This document shows, piece by piece, positions 1 through 7,457 of a stretch of DNA of 64,000 bases. Position 1 is the stretch's first letter, and every line of letters begins with the position of its first letter. Under the pieces are notes generated by a model. It searched no databases and was not told the origin of the DNA. It saw only the letters and a list, made by a program, of their open reading frames with translations. The DNA comes from JBCBKL01 sp963922565 (GTDB lineage: Bacteria; Pseudomonadota; Alphaproteobacteria; Rhodobacterales; Rhodobacteraceae): positions 1-64,000 of the forward strand of contig CAWUIQ010000001.1 of the NCBI GenBank assembly GCA_963922565.1, read 5' to 3'. Both the position numbers and the translations under genes were made by a program.

Positions 1-1877
1 CTTCTGACGGGTCCTATAGCTTCAGCAATCTGGATGCCGGTGACTATTCGGTCCTTTTTGCAGCGGAACCAACGGGGAAAACCTTTGTCGCTCAGGATGC
101 TGGCAATGACGATACGGTCGACAGCGATGTTGATCCGGGCACCGGTCAGACACCGACCTTCTCGCTTACTATTGGTGAGAACAAGGAAGACGTCGATGCT
201 GGCGTCGAGGATCCGGGAACAGCATCTATCGCTGGCCGCATTTTCTGCGATGAAAACGACAACTCCGTCGATGACGCAGAGCCTGGCGTTGGCGGTGTCA
301 CTGTCACACTGCTGAGCGGTGGCCTGGTGGTCGGTACGACCGTGACCGAGGCTGACGGTTCTTACATCTTCGAGAATCTGGATGCCGGTGAGTATGTCGT
401 GGATTTCCCGACGGAGGTCGACGGCAAGATTCTCGTCGACGCCAACGTGGGTGCTGATGACACGGTAGACAGCGATGCCGACCAAGGCACCGGTGAAACC
501 GGGGTGATCACCCTGAACATCGGTGATGCCGTGACCGACGTCGATGCTGGCATCGAAGATCCGGGCACCGCGCAAATCGGCGATCGTGTGTTCATCGACG
601 CCAATGGCAACGGCGTGCAGGATGCTGGTGAGGTTGGTCTCGACGGTGTTACCGTTACGCTGCGCGATGCCAACGGCAACACCCGCAGCGTCGTCACAGC
701 GGGCGGTGGTCTTTATCTCTTCGATAACCTCGATGCGGGTGACTACACGGTCGATTTCAGCGAGCCAGACGGGTTTGATTTCACCACCCAAGACATTGGT
801 GATGACGCGTTCGACAGCGATGCGGATCCGATCACGGGTGAGACGGCAACGATCTCGCTCGCCATCGGTGAAAGCAACCTGACGATCGATGCTGGTGTCA
901 TCAGCGAGGATCCAACCCTTCTGGATGACATGGGCAAAGCCTGTGCCGACGAAGAGATCATGATCGATGTTCTGGCGAACGATACGGACGGCCCCGGTCA
1001 GGTGCTGACGATCACCCAAGTCGATGGTCAGGCGATCACAGAAGGCGGCAGCATTACCACTGCGGCAGGCACCGTCGTCACCTTGTCAGGCGGCAAGCTC
1101 GTGTTCGATGGCGAGACGGCTTACGAAAGCCTCGACATTGGTGAGGAAGCGATCGAGACCATCTCGTACACCGTTTCAGATGGGCTTGGCGGGGAGGCGA
1201 TGGCAGACGTCGATGTGACGTTCTGCGGTGTCGCTGAGACGCTGGAGGAACTCTTTGCGAGCCTTCCGCAATCCACGACATACAAGATCGCCGCAACCGA
1301 TGCAGAAAGCCCGATTGAGCCGGGTGCCTTCACCATCGAAATGTCGAATACGGGTGACGCGCGCTTTGACGGTGTGGTCTTTGAACAGGCCTACTGCCTC
1401 AGCCTGCTCGACCCGGCCGATGGTGCAGAGCTGCTGACGAATGCGCCGACGCTGACCGGTGACGTCCTTGACGGCAAAGATAGCTCGGTGCTTGCGGGCA
1501 GGTCGAGTTTTGCGACCGGTGGCTCGGCCGCGGACAACCTCGGCTATATCAACTGGATCCTGAACCAGGACTTCGAGGCGAACGGGACCGGTTCCGTTGA
1601 CGGGCAGTTCACCGGTTGGGAAATCCAGCGGGCGATCTGGGAGTTCACGGACCAGTTCAACACCGACTATCTGTCGAACTTCGATGCGGGTTACGGCGAT
1701 GACGCCGATGTTGATTTCATCGTCAACGCGGCCCTCGCTGATCCGGCCAATGCGAATTTCATGGCCGGACCTGGCGGCATTGCCAGCCTGATCATTGATC
1801 CGAATCCGGCAACGTCTACCAACTCTCAGCCTTTCATCGTCGCCTTCGGCTTCGACGACAACGATTGTCTGTGCTGA
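1..1877 (+). CDS. Large secreted repeat protein (SdrD B-like repeats) with C-terminal Cys-Gln thioester-type domain, 5' end cut off
   Basis: The frame is open from base 3, so 624 residues are visible and the N-terminus lies outside the window. Visible residues 1-302 hold one partial and two full repeats of about 113 residues. Each repeat begins with an Asp/Asn-rich turn (DENDNSVDD, DANGNGVQD) followed by DGSYxFxNLDAGxY and DSDAD elements, as in SdrD B-like/Cna-B folds; Ca2+ binding is likely. Residues about 303-410 look like a bacterial cadherin/Ig-like module (VLANDTD). Residues about 415-624 carry AYCLSL (Cys465), GYINWILNQ and IQRAIWEFTD (Gln542). That order and wording match actinobacterial thioester domains (PF08341-like), in which Cys and Gln form an internal thioester that bonds covalently to host or surface targets. 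The protein ends in DNDCLC with no PEP-CTERM or other C-terminal anchor. A surface adhesin is the likely role (inference). Repeats are seen directly; the thioester assignment is about 65-70% sure. Confidence 0.85.
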   Translation, partial: SDGSYSFSNLDAGDYSVLFAAEPTGKTFVAQDAGNDDTVDSDVDPGTGQTPTFSLTIGENKEDVDAGVEDPGTASIAGRIFCDENDNSVDDAEPGVGGVTVTLLSGGLVVGTTVTEADGSYIFENLDAGEYVVDFPTEVDGKILVDANVGADDTVDSDADQGTGETGVITLNIGDAVTDVDAGIEDPGTAQIGDRVFIDANGNGVQDAGEVGLDGVTVTLRDANGNTRSVVTAGGGLYLFDNLDAGDYTVDFSEPDGFDFTTQDIGDDAFDSDADPITGETATISLAIGESNLTIDAGVISEDPTLLDDMGKACADEEIMIDVLANDTDGPGQVLTITQVDGQAITEGGSITTAAGTVVTLSGGKLVFDGETAYESLDIGEEAIETISYTVSDGLGGEAMADVDVTFCGVAETLEELFASLPQSTTYKIAATDAESPIEPGAFTIEMSNTGDARFDGVVFEQAYCLSLLDPADGAELLTNAPTLTGDVLDGKDSSVLAGRSSFATGGSAADNLGYINWILNQDFEANGTGSVDGQFTGWEIQRAIWEFTDQFNTDYLSNFDAGYGDDADVDFIVNAALADPANANFMAGPGGIASLIIDPNPATSTNSQPFIVAFGFDDNDCLC

Positions 1878-2010
1878 TCCGAAACAACTTCGGGACGCGT
1901 TTCGATGCATCCCGATCCGAGATTTGTGTGTCTGACGCGCAAATGAACCACACGAATGATTGCTTCTGGTCGTCGCGTGGTAACTTTTACAGAAGCGTAA
2001 GGAGTGTTTG

Positions 2011-2196
2011 ATGAACAAGCTTCTAATTTCTGCTGCCGCAGTGGTGATGGCATCTCCGGCGTTTGCGTCCGTTAACACGCCTCCACCACCCGCGACAGCC
2101 GTTCCAGAAATCAGTGCCTTGGAAGGCACGGCGGCTCTGGCTGCTGTGGCTGCCATCGTTCTGCTGGCTTGGGAGCGTCGCCGTCGTTCGGCGTAA
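2011..2196 (+). CDS. Tiny VPEID-CTERM protein, presumed exosortase E substrate
   Basis: This 61-residue protein has an N-terminal signal peptide (MNKLLISAAAVVMASPAFA, cleavage expected after AFA or AFAS), a proline-rich spacer (NTPPPPATA), a VPEIS sorting motif, a hydrophobic helix and a basic tail (WERRRRSA). This is the VPEID-CTERM architecture recognised by exosortase E, except that the fifth motif residue is Ser instead of Asp. If both ends are processed, only about a dozen residues remain, so the product is a short peptide rather than a folded protein. The start is ATG 2011 with AAGGAG at 1999-2004; a TTG three bases upstream is less likely. The gene sits 134 bp after the repeat protein and 76 bp before the exosortase, separated from the latter by a hairpin. 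Its function is unknown. Confidence 0.85.
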   Translation: MNKLLISAAAVVMASPAFASVNTPPPPATAVPEISALEGTAALAAVAAIVLLAWERRRRSA

Positions 2197-2213
2197 GTTT
2201 CTCTGATACCAAG

Positions 2214-2248
2214 AACAGGCCCGTGCTCGTAAGGGTCCGGGCCTGTTT
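2214..2248 (+). terminator. Hairpin terminator after the VPEID-CTERM gene
   Basis: A perfect 10-bp stem, AACAGGCCCG (2214-2223) and CGGGCCTGTT (2238-2247), closes a 14-nt loop and is followed by only a short T run. It lies between the small VPEID-CTERM gene and the exosortase gene, so it may reduce rather than abolish read-through and set different expression levels for substrate and enzyme. Confidence 0.6.
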
Positions 2249-2272
2249 GCCAATCTTTGTGCGAGATATCTG

Positions 2273-3886
2273 ATGCCGGCGGATCTGACGACACAGCCCC
2301 AGTCGATTAGACGACCAATTTGGCATCTCCGCTTCGCCTTGGGGCTGTTTCTGATCGAACTGATCATGATTGGTGCGGTCTTCAAGCACCTGATCGACTT
2401 CGAATGCCGTGCCAACTGGCCCGTCACCATATGCAGCGGGGCGGGCGGGGTCATCGTGTCGGCCTATGTTAGTCTTGCTGCGCTCGGGCTTATGTTCGCC
2501 CTCTTCCCGGATGCTCTGAGGAACCTGATCGCCGAAGCCGGAACGTCGGCCAGGGCACTAGCCGTGAATGCGTCAGGTTTGGCGATTACGCTGTCGCCCG
2601 CGCTTATTCTGCACAACCAAAACGGTGGGGCGCCACTCAATCTTGTTCTGGGCCTCTGGGCGGTTGGTTTGACCGTACTGACCCTGGGCATCCTTCGATA
2701 CATCGCGCCCTTTGCGCGCTGGATGGCACTGCTGGCTGAGCGCGGCCTTGCGATACTGATGGTGCTGGGGGTCGGTATTCTCGCACCCCTTCTTGCCGGA
2801 ACCATTCGTCCCATCTGGCGGCTGGATACGATTGCCGATCTTACGTTTCGGGCCGTTGCCTACGTCATCGAAACGCTTGGCTATCAGGTCGAGGCCTATC
2901 CGGCCAACAAAATCATTGGCTTTGGCGATTTCTTCGTCAGTGTCGCGCCTGTCTGTTCGGGCGTCGAGGGGATTGCCCTCGTCACGATTTTCGTGACCCT
3001 TTACCTTGTCCTCTTCCGGTCCGAGCTTCGGTTTCCGGCGGCCTTGTTGATCTATCCGATCGGCATTCTTGTCAGTGCAACGCTGAACATCGTTCGGATC
3101 TCGGTTCTGTTGATCTTCGGGCTCGAAGGATATCCGGAACTGGCCGTTGGCGGCTTTCACAGCCATGCGGGTTGGCTGATGTTCACACTGATTGCGCTTG
3201 GGGTCGTCATCGGTGCCCGGACCGTGCCGTCTTTGCAAAAGCGGACCACGGGTGCCGCGATTACGTCAGATCACGGATCGGCGCTGCCGTTCTTCAGCGA
3301 TCCGCAGGTCGCCAGGATCTTTCCTTTTGCGATCTTCATGTTCAGCGCATTGCTCGTTCAGGCATTCAGCCAGGCACCGGGCGTCGTCTATCCTCTGCGG
3401 GCACTGGCCATGGCGGCGGCACTATTGGCTTTCGCATCGGTTCTGGCACAACTGAAATGGCGCATTTCGCCTGATGCGATGATTGTTGGTCTGATCGTTG
3501 GGTTGGGCTGGGTATTGATCCCGTACTCGGTCGAGGATGCAACGCCCGCGTATGCCGGGCTTACCGGTCTCGCCCTGATTGGCTGGATGGTCGCGCGGGG
3601 TATTGGAACCATCGTTCTGGTCCCGATCATCGAAGAGCTGTTTTTCCGCGACTATCTTGAGGGAAAGGTCAGGCCGTTCTGCGGGTCCATCGTCGCGGCG
3701 ATATTCACGGCGTCCCTCTTTGCGGCGCTGCACGACCGGTGGATCGAGGCGTTCTTTGCCGGGCTCGCTTTTTCATGGGTCATGCGCCGCAGCAATCGGG
3801 TGACCGACGCGATCATGGCACATGCTGTCGCGAACCTGATCGTCTTTGGCTACGCGATTGTCACCGGTCGCATGCACATCATCTAA
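2273..3886 (+). CDS. xrtE: Exosortase E / CAAX-type protease fusion (VPEID-CTERM system)
   Basis: The 537-residue polytopic membrane protein joins two enzymes. The N-terminal part (about 1-325) is an exosortase with the catalytic Cys in PVCSGVEG (Cys228), the conserved Arg in NIVRI (Arg275) and the His in FHSHAGW (His296/298); exosortases cut substrates at a C-terminal motif as they leave the inner membrane. The C-terminal part (about 350-537) is a CPBP/CAAX-protease-like domain with IEELFFR (Glu454, Glu455), FAALHDR and HAVANL. This fusion is the defining enzyme of the known exosortase E / VPEID-CTERM system of Rhodobacterales. The presumed substrate is the small gene just upstream. The ATG at 2273 has only a weak ribosome site. 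How the protease half cooperates with the sorting half is not known; all key residues are intact. Confidence 0.93.
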   Translation: MPADLTTQPQSIRRPIWHLRFALGLFLIELIMIGAVFKHLIDFECRANWPVTICSGAGGVIVSAYVSLAALGLMFALFPDALRNLIAEAGTSARALAVNASGLAITLSPALILHNQNGGAPLNLVLGLWAVGLTVLTLGILRYIAPFARWMALLAERGLAILMVLGVGILAPLLAGTIRPIWRLDTIADLTFRAVAYVIETLGYQVEAYPANKIIGFGDFFVSVAPVCSGVEGIALVTIFVTLYLVLFRSELRFPAALLIYPIGILVSATLNIVRISVLLIFGLEGYPELAVGGFHSHAGWLMFTLIALGVVIGARTVPSLQKRTTGAAITSDHGSALPFFSDPQVARIFPFAIFMFSALLVQAFSQAPGVVYPLRALAMAAALLAFASVLAQLKWRISPDAMIVGLIVGLGWVLIPYSVEDATPAYAGLTGLALIGWMVARGIGTIVLVPIIEELFFRDYLEGKVRPFCGSIVAAIFTASLFAALHDRWIEAFFAGLAFSWVMRRSNRVTDAIMAHAVANLIVFGYAIVTGRMHII

Positions 3887-3902
3887 GGCTGTCCCACAGC
3901 GT

Positions 3903-4064
3903 TTACTTCTTCGAGTTGCCATTGCTGGTCAGCAGATCGTATCCGACCAACGCCGTTGCAAAGGCTATGACGACCAGCAGATCCGGCTCCTGCACCTTCC
4001 AGCCAAGGATGCCCACAAACCCGATGAACACGGCGAACGCGATCAGGGATAGCAGCAGTTTCAT
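3903..4064 (-). CDS. Small two-helix membrane protein, coupled to the amidase gene
   Basis: This 53-residue protein is mostly two hydrophobic helices (MKLLLSLIAFAVFIGFVGIL and LLVVIAFATALVGYDLL) joined by a short WKVQEPD turn, with a polar tail (SNGNSKK). Its ATG (4064) overlaps the TGA of the upstream amidase in an ATGA arrangement, which argues for translational coupling and for choosing this start over an upstream one inside the amidase. It closes the TRAP-amidase operon on the minus strand. No family was recognised. It could be an accessory membrane subunit, but nothing in the sequence proves that. Confidence 0.7.
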   Translation of the reverse strand: MKLLLSLIAFAVFIGFVGILGWKVQEPDLLVVIAFATALVGYDLLTSNGNSKK

Positions 4065-5404
4065 GTTTCGCCTCCGTCGTCTCCGGCCCAATCATAGAGC
4101 CATTGCGCTGTTCTGAGTAGACGCGCGTCGTCACCCCGTGCGCTGACAAGCTGAACACCCATCGGCAGATCGTTTGCGGCCGACAGGATCGGCACGGTGA
4201 TCGATGGCGTGCCACAATAGGTCCACAGACCGTTGAAGATCGAGTCACCGGTGCTGTCCAACCCTTTGGGTGCCGCACCGGGGGCCGCTGGACAAAGGAT
4301 CGCGTCGGCCCGATCAAAGATCTCGGTCAGGCCGGAATAGAGCACCTCGCGCCAATCAAGCGCGGCCAGATAGTCACTCGCCGGTATCGCTGCGCCCTCT
4401 TCGAGCGCCTCGCGCGTTTGTGGACCCAGCTGATCGAGATGCCGCGCGTAGCGATAATAGTTCTTGGCCATCTCGGCGTAGTTGATCCGCTGGCGCAGAG
4501 CTGCCGCATTGTCAAAGGCCGAAGGCAGCGGAACCTCGAATACCTGCTCTCCCAAGGCTTCGCAGAGGGCGGCAAAGGCTTCGTGCGTGTCACTATCAGC
4601 ATTGTCCCAGCCCGGCGGTTTTACGAACGCAAAGACCGGATCAAAGGGCGGTTTGCTTTGACACGTGCCCAAAAGATCGGGCGGCGGGGCAAAGGTTGTC
4701 GCCGGGTCCGCTGCATCATACCCAAAGAGGGCATCGCCAATCATGGCAGCCTCTGCGGGGCTACGGGCGAAAACGCCCAGCGTATCAAGAGACTGCGATT
4801 GCTGCAGAACTCCGCGCCTCGGGATCGCACCGAATGTCGGTTTGAAGCCCGTCACACCACAAAAAGCGGCTGGGCGAATGACCGATCCACCGGTCTGGGT
4901 ACCAATGGCCAGGGGCACCATCGCATCCGCGACAGCAGCGGCTGAGCCGGATGATGATCCCCCTGGCGTGTGATCCGGCGCATGTGGGTTCTTGGTCGCT
5001 CCGGGATACATAAAGGCCAATTCGGTCGTGACCGTCTTGCCCATGATGATCGCACCGGCCCGCCGCAGCGCTTCAACGACAAAGGCATCATGACTGGGCA
5101 CGCGACCCTGATCAACCGGGCAGCCGTTTTCTGTCGGGATCCGCGTCGTGTCGATCACGTCTTTCAGCCCTACCGGAATGCCATGCAGCGGGCCAACGCC
5201 ACGGCCGCGCCCGCGCAGGGTATCAAGCTCTTTCGCCTGTTGCAGAACGAACTCTGGATCGTGCCAAGCCCAAGCATGAAGCTCAGGTTCCCGTTCAGCG
5301 ATCCGCGCCAGATAGGCTTCGGCCACCTCGACGGCGCGCAGCGCACCGCTGGCGATGCGATCCCTCAGGGTCAGCGCATCAAATGCCCGAATGTCAGCCG
5401 CCAT
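4061..5404 (-). CDS. Amidase signature family enzyme
   Basis: The 447-residue protein is a typical amidase-signature hydrolase. It shows the catalytic Lys region (GLKDVID), the Ser-rich loop GGSSSGSAAA holding the cis-Ser, and the nucleophile Ser in TGGSVIRPA, then FKPT as in GatA relatives. Such enzymes hydrolyse small amides; stand-alone members without GatB/GatC act on free substrates rather than on tRNA. Its start overlaps the end of the TRAP large permease gene by 11 bp, so it is cotranscribed with a solute importer. The inference is that the transporter brings in an amide-containing or related organic acid that this enzyme converts. The substrate cannot be read from the sequence. Confidence 0.88.
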   Translation of the reverse strand: MAADIRAFDALTLRDRIASGALRAVEVAEAYLARIAEREPELHAWAWHDPEFVLQQAKELDTLRGRGRGVGPLHGIPVGLKDVIDTTRIPTENGCPVDQGRVPSHDAFVVEALRRAGAIIMGKTVTTELAFMYPGATKNPHAPDHTPGGSSSGSAAAVADAMVPLAIGTQTGGSVIRPAAFCGVTGFKPTFGAIPRRGVLQQSQSLDTLGVFARSPAEAAMIGDALFGYDAADPATTFAPPPDLLGTCQSKPPFDPVFAFVKPPGWDNADSDTHEAFAALCEALGEQVFEVPLPSAFDNAAALRQRINYAEMAKNYYRYARHLDQLGPQTREALEEGAAIPASDYLAALDWREVLYSGLTEIFDRADAILCPAAPGAAPKGLDSTGDSIFNGLWTYCGTPSITVPILSAANDLPMGVQLVSARGDDARLLRTAQWLYDWAGDDGGET

Positions 5405-6812
5405 AGATCAGCTCGGGCAGGTAAAAGACGATCTGAGGGAACGTGTACATCAGCACCATCGACAGGATCACGCAGAACAGGAAGGGCATACAGCCCGAAA
5501 AGATCTGCGTCAGGCGCACAGATGGCGGCGCAATGCCTTTCAGATAATAGGCCGACATCGCCATCGGTGGCGTTAGGAAACTGGTCTGCAGGTTCAGCGC
5601 GACGAGGATGCCAAAGAACAGCGGATCAATCTCGAACAGCGGCAGGAGCGGCAGGAAGATCGGGACAAAGATGATGATGATCTCGGACCATTCCAGCGGC
5701 CAGCCCAGCAGGAAGATGATCAGCTGCGCGAGGATCAGGAACATGATCGGCGACATGTCGAGGCCTTGAACGAATTCGCTGATTACATGCTCACCGCCGA
5801 GATAGGAAAAGACGGAAGAGAACGTGTATGACCCGACGAACAACCAGCACACCATCGCTGCCGTTCGCGCTGTCAGGTAAACGCTTTCCCGCATGCGCTG
5901 CCAGCTCATCGCGCGATAGGCAAAGGCGAGGAATATACCGCCGAGCGCGCCGATCGATGCCGCCTCGGTCGGGGTTGCGAGGCCAAAGAGGATCGATCCC
6001 AGCACCGCGAGTATCAGAAATGCCAGCGGCAGGAATGACGTCAGGATCATGAGGGCTAGCTGGCCCTTTCCGACATCGGGTATGTCGTCGTCACTTGGGC
6101 GCGGCGCGACACTGGGTTGCAGGATGGACCGCCCAATTACATAGACCAGGTAAAGCCCAACCAGCGTCAGACCTGGCAGCAGGGCACCTGCATAAAGCCG
6201 CACGATCGAGACGTTCGAGGCCGCCGCATAGACGATCAGCATGATCGACGGCGGGATCAGGATGCCAAGCGTGCCGCCAGCGCAGATGATACCCGACGCG
6301 AAAGAATGGCTGTACCGCGCCTTGAGCATCGCGGGCAGCGCGAGCAGGCCCATCAGCGTGACAACTGCGCCCACGATCCCTGTTGCCGTCGCAAAGAGGG
6401 CGCAGGTGATCAATGCGGCAACGCCCATCGACCCCGGGATGTTCTTTGACGCGATATTGAGGGTAGTAAACAGCCGATCGACGATGTTCGCCCGTTCGAC
6501 GATATATCCCATGAAGAGGAACAGCGGTACCGCCGTCAGGACCTCGTTCGACATCACGGTGTATGTCTGGTTGATGAACAGATCGAATATTCGGTTGTTA
6601 AAGAACCCTTCGATGTAGGTGCTGGTGCTGTCCCACCAGCCCGCGGTCTCATCCAGCCGATTGTGTTCTCGCCACATGCGGCGGGCGTCGAAATAGGCGT
6701 AATACCCAAACCCGATACCCATGGCCATCAGCGTGAAGGCGATTGGGAACCCCAGAAAAACGAAAACGATAAACAGCCCCAACATCATCAGGGCGACTTG
6801 GGGATCCGTCAT
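5394..6812 (-). CDS. dctM: TRAP transporter large permease subunit (DctM family)
   Basis: This 472-residue polytopic inner-membrane protein has the DctM fold: repeated hydrophobic helices and conserved stretches such as FLFMGYIVERANI, CAGGTLGILIPPSI and FGLATPTEAASIGALG. An extra loop of roughly 50 residues after the first helix (YYAYFDARRMW to FFNNRIFD) resembles the longer permeases of TakPQM-like and mannitol/chloroaromatic-type TRAP systems. It transports solute using the Na+ gradient together with the small permease and the periplasmic binding protein. The start is ATG 6812, overlapping the dctQ stop (ATGA); a longer frame upstream runs through dctQ and is not used. Confidence 0.93.
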   Translation of the reverse strand: MTDPQVALMMLGLFIVFVFLGFPIAFTLMAMGIGFGYYAYFDARRMWREHNRLDETAGWWDSTSTYIEGFFNNRIFDLFINQTYTVMSNEVLTAVPLFLFMGYIVERANIVDRLFTTLNIASKNIPGSMGVAALITCALFATATGIVGAVVTLMGLLALPAMLKARYSHSFASGIICAGGTLGILIPPSIMLIVYAAASNVSIVRLYAGALLPGLTLVGLYLVYVIGRSILQPSVAPRPSDDDIPDVGKGQLALMILTSFLPLAFLILAVLGSILFGLATPTEAASIGALGGIFLAFAYRAMSWQRMRESVYLTARTAAMVCWLFVGSYTFSSVFSYLGGEHVISEFVQGLDMSPIMFLILAQLIIFLLGWPLEWSEIIIIFVPIFLPLLPLFEIDPLFFGILVALNLQTSFLTPPMAMSAYYLKGIAPPSVRLTQIFSGCMPFLFCVILSMVLMYTFPQIVFYLPELIYGG

Positions 6813-7393
6813 ATGTGGTGATCCTTTTCGGCCTTGGCGGCCTCTTTCATCAGCAGGTCTTCGGTTTCGAACACGTCTTCTTCGGCTTCGAGCCACGCGT
6901 TGGTGCGCATACAGTGGATGCAGCGGAAGACCTGCGCGATGCCCTGGATGAACAGCAGAATGCCGGCTGCGACGATAACGGTCTTGAACTGAAAGATCGG
7001 GATGCCGGCGGGCGAGTTAACCGACACTTCCTGATACTGCCAGGACCGCGCAGCGTATTTCCAACCCGCAAAGATGAGGGCTGAGACGCCGGGGAAAAAG
7101 AAGAGGATGTAGAGGGCCAGATCGACCTTGGCCTGGGTGCGTGGTTGCCAGAGCCGGTACAGGAAATCGCCGCGTACGTGGCCGCCGCGCGAAAGCGTGT
7201 AGGCGCCTGCCATCATGAACAACGTCCCGTACATGATGAACGACACATCCAACGCCCACGGTGTCGGATTGTTCAGAACGTAGCGGACGAACACTTCGTA
7301 GCCTGTTCCGACCGCCATCAGGACGATCAACCATGCGAATGCTTTGCCGAACGCTGCCGATAGGTTGTCCGCAAAACGGATGAAGCCGATCAC
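6809..7393 (-). CDS. dctQ: TRAP transporter small permease subunit (DctQ family)
   Basis: The 194-residue protein has four predicted membrane helices and the family motifs YEVFVRYV, followed by LDVSFIMYG and a TLSRGGHVRGD segment. DctQ pairs with DctM and helps receive the loaded binding protein. The C-terminal 40 residues are cytoplasmic and charged (EAEEDVFETEDLLMKEAAKAEKD), a feature of TakQ-like small subunits. It lies 64 bp after the binding-protein gene, with a strong hairpin in between, and is coupled to dctM by a four-base overlap. Confidence 0.92.
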   Translation of the reverse strand: MIGFIRFADNLSAAFGKAFAWLIVLMAVGTGYEVFVRYVLNNPTPWALDVSFIMYGTLFMMAGAYTLSRGGHVRGDFLYRLWQPRTQAKVDLALYILFFFPGVSALIFAGWKYAARSWQYQEVSVNSPAGIPIFQFKTVIVAAGILLFIQGIAQVFRCIHCMRTNAWLEAEEDVFETEDLLMKEAAKAEKDHHI

Positions 7394-7420
7394 GGCTGCT
7401 CCCTCCCCCTTATTGTTGTG

Positions 7421-7449
7421 GGCCCCGGCACAGCGACAGCGCCGGGGCC
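7421..7449 (-). promoter_or_regulatory. Intercistronic hairpin between dctP and dctQ
   Basis: GGCCCCGGC and GCCGGGGCC form a perfect 9-bp GC stem around an 11-nt loop in the 64-bp space between the binding-protein gene and the permease genes. No T run follows on the transcribed (minus) strand. Such hairpins commonly protect the upstream mRNA or attenuate read-through, so that the periplasmic protein is made in excess over the permease. Confidence 0.6.
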
Positions 7450-7457
7450 TCAGACTA

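Noticed and set aside
1176..2294. Long minus-strand open frame (372 codons) opposite the thioester-domain gene
   Set aside because: It is antisense to a clearly coding plus-strand frame, has an Arg/His/Gly-rich composition with no fold or ribosome site, and also crosses the VPEID-CTERM gene. Such frames are usual shadows in GC-rich DNA.
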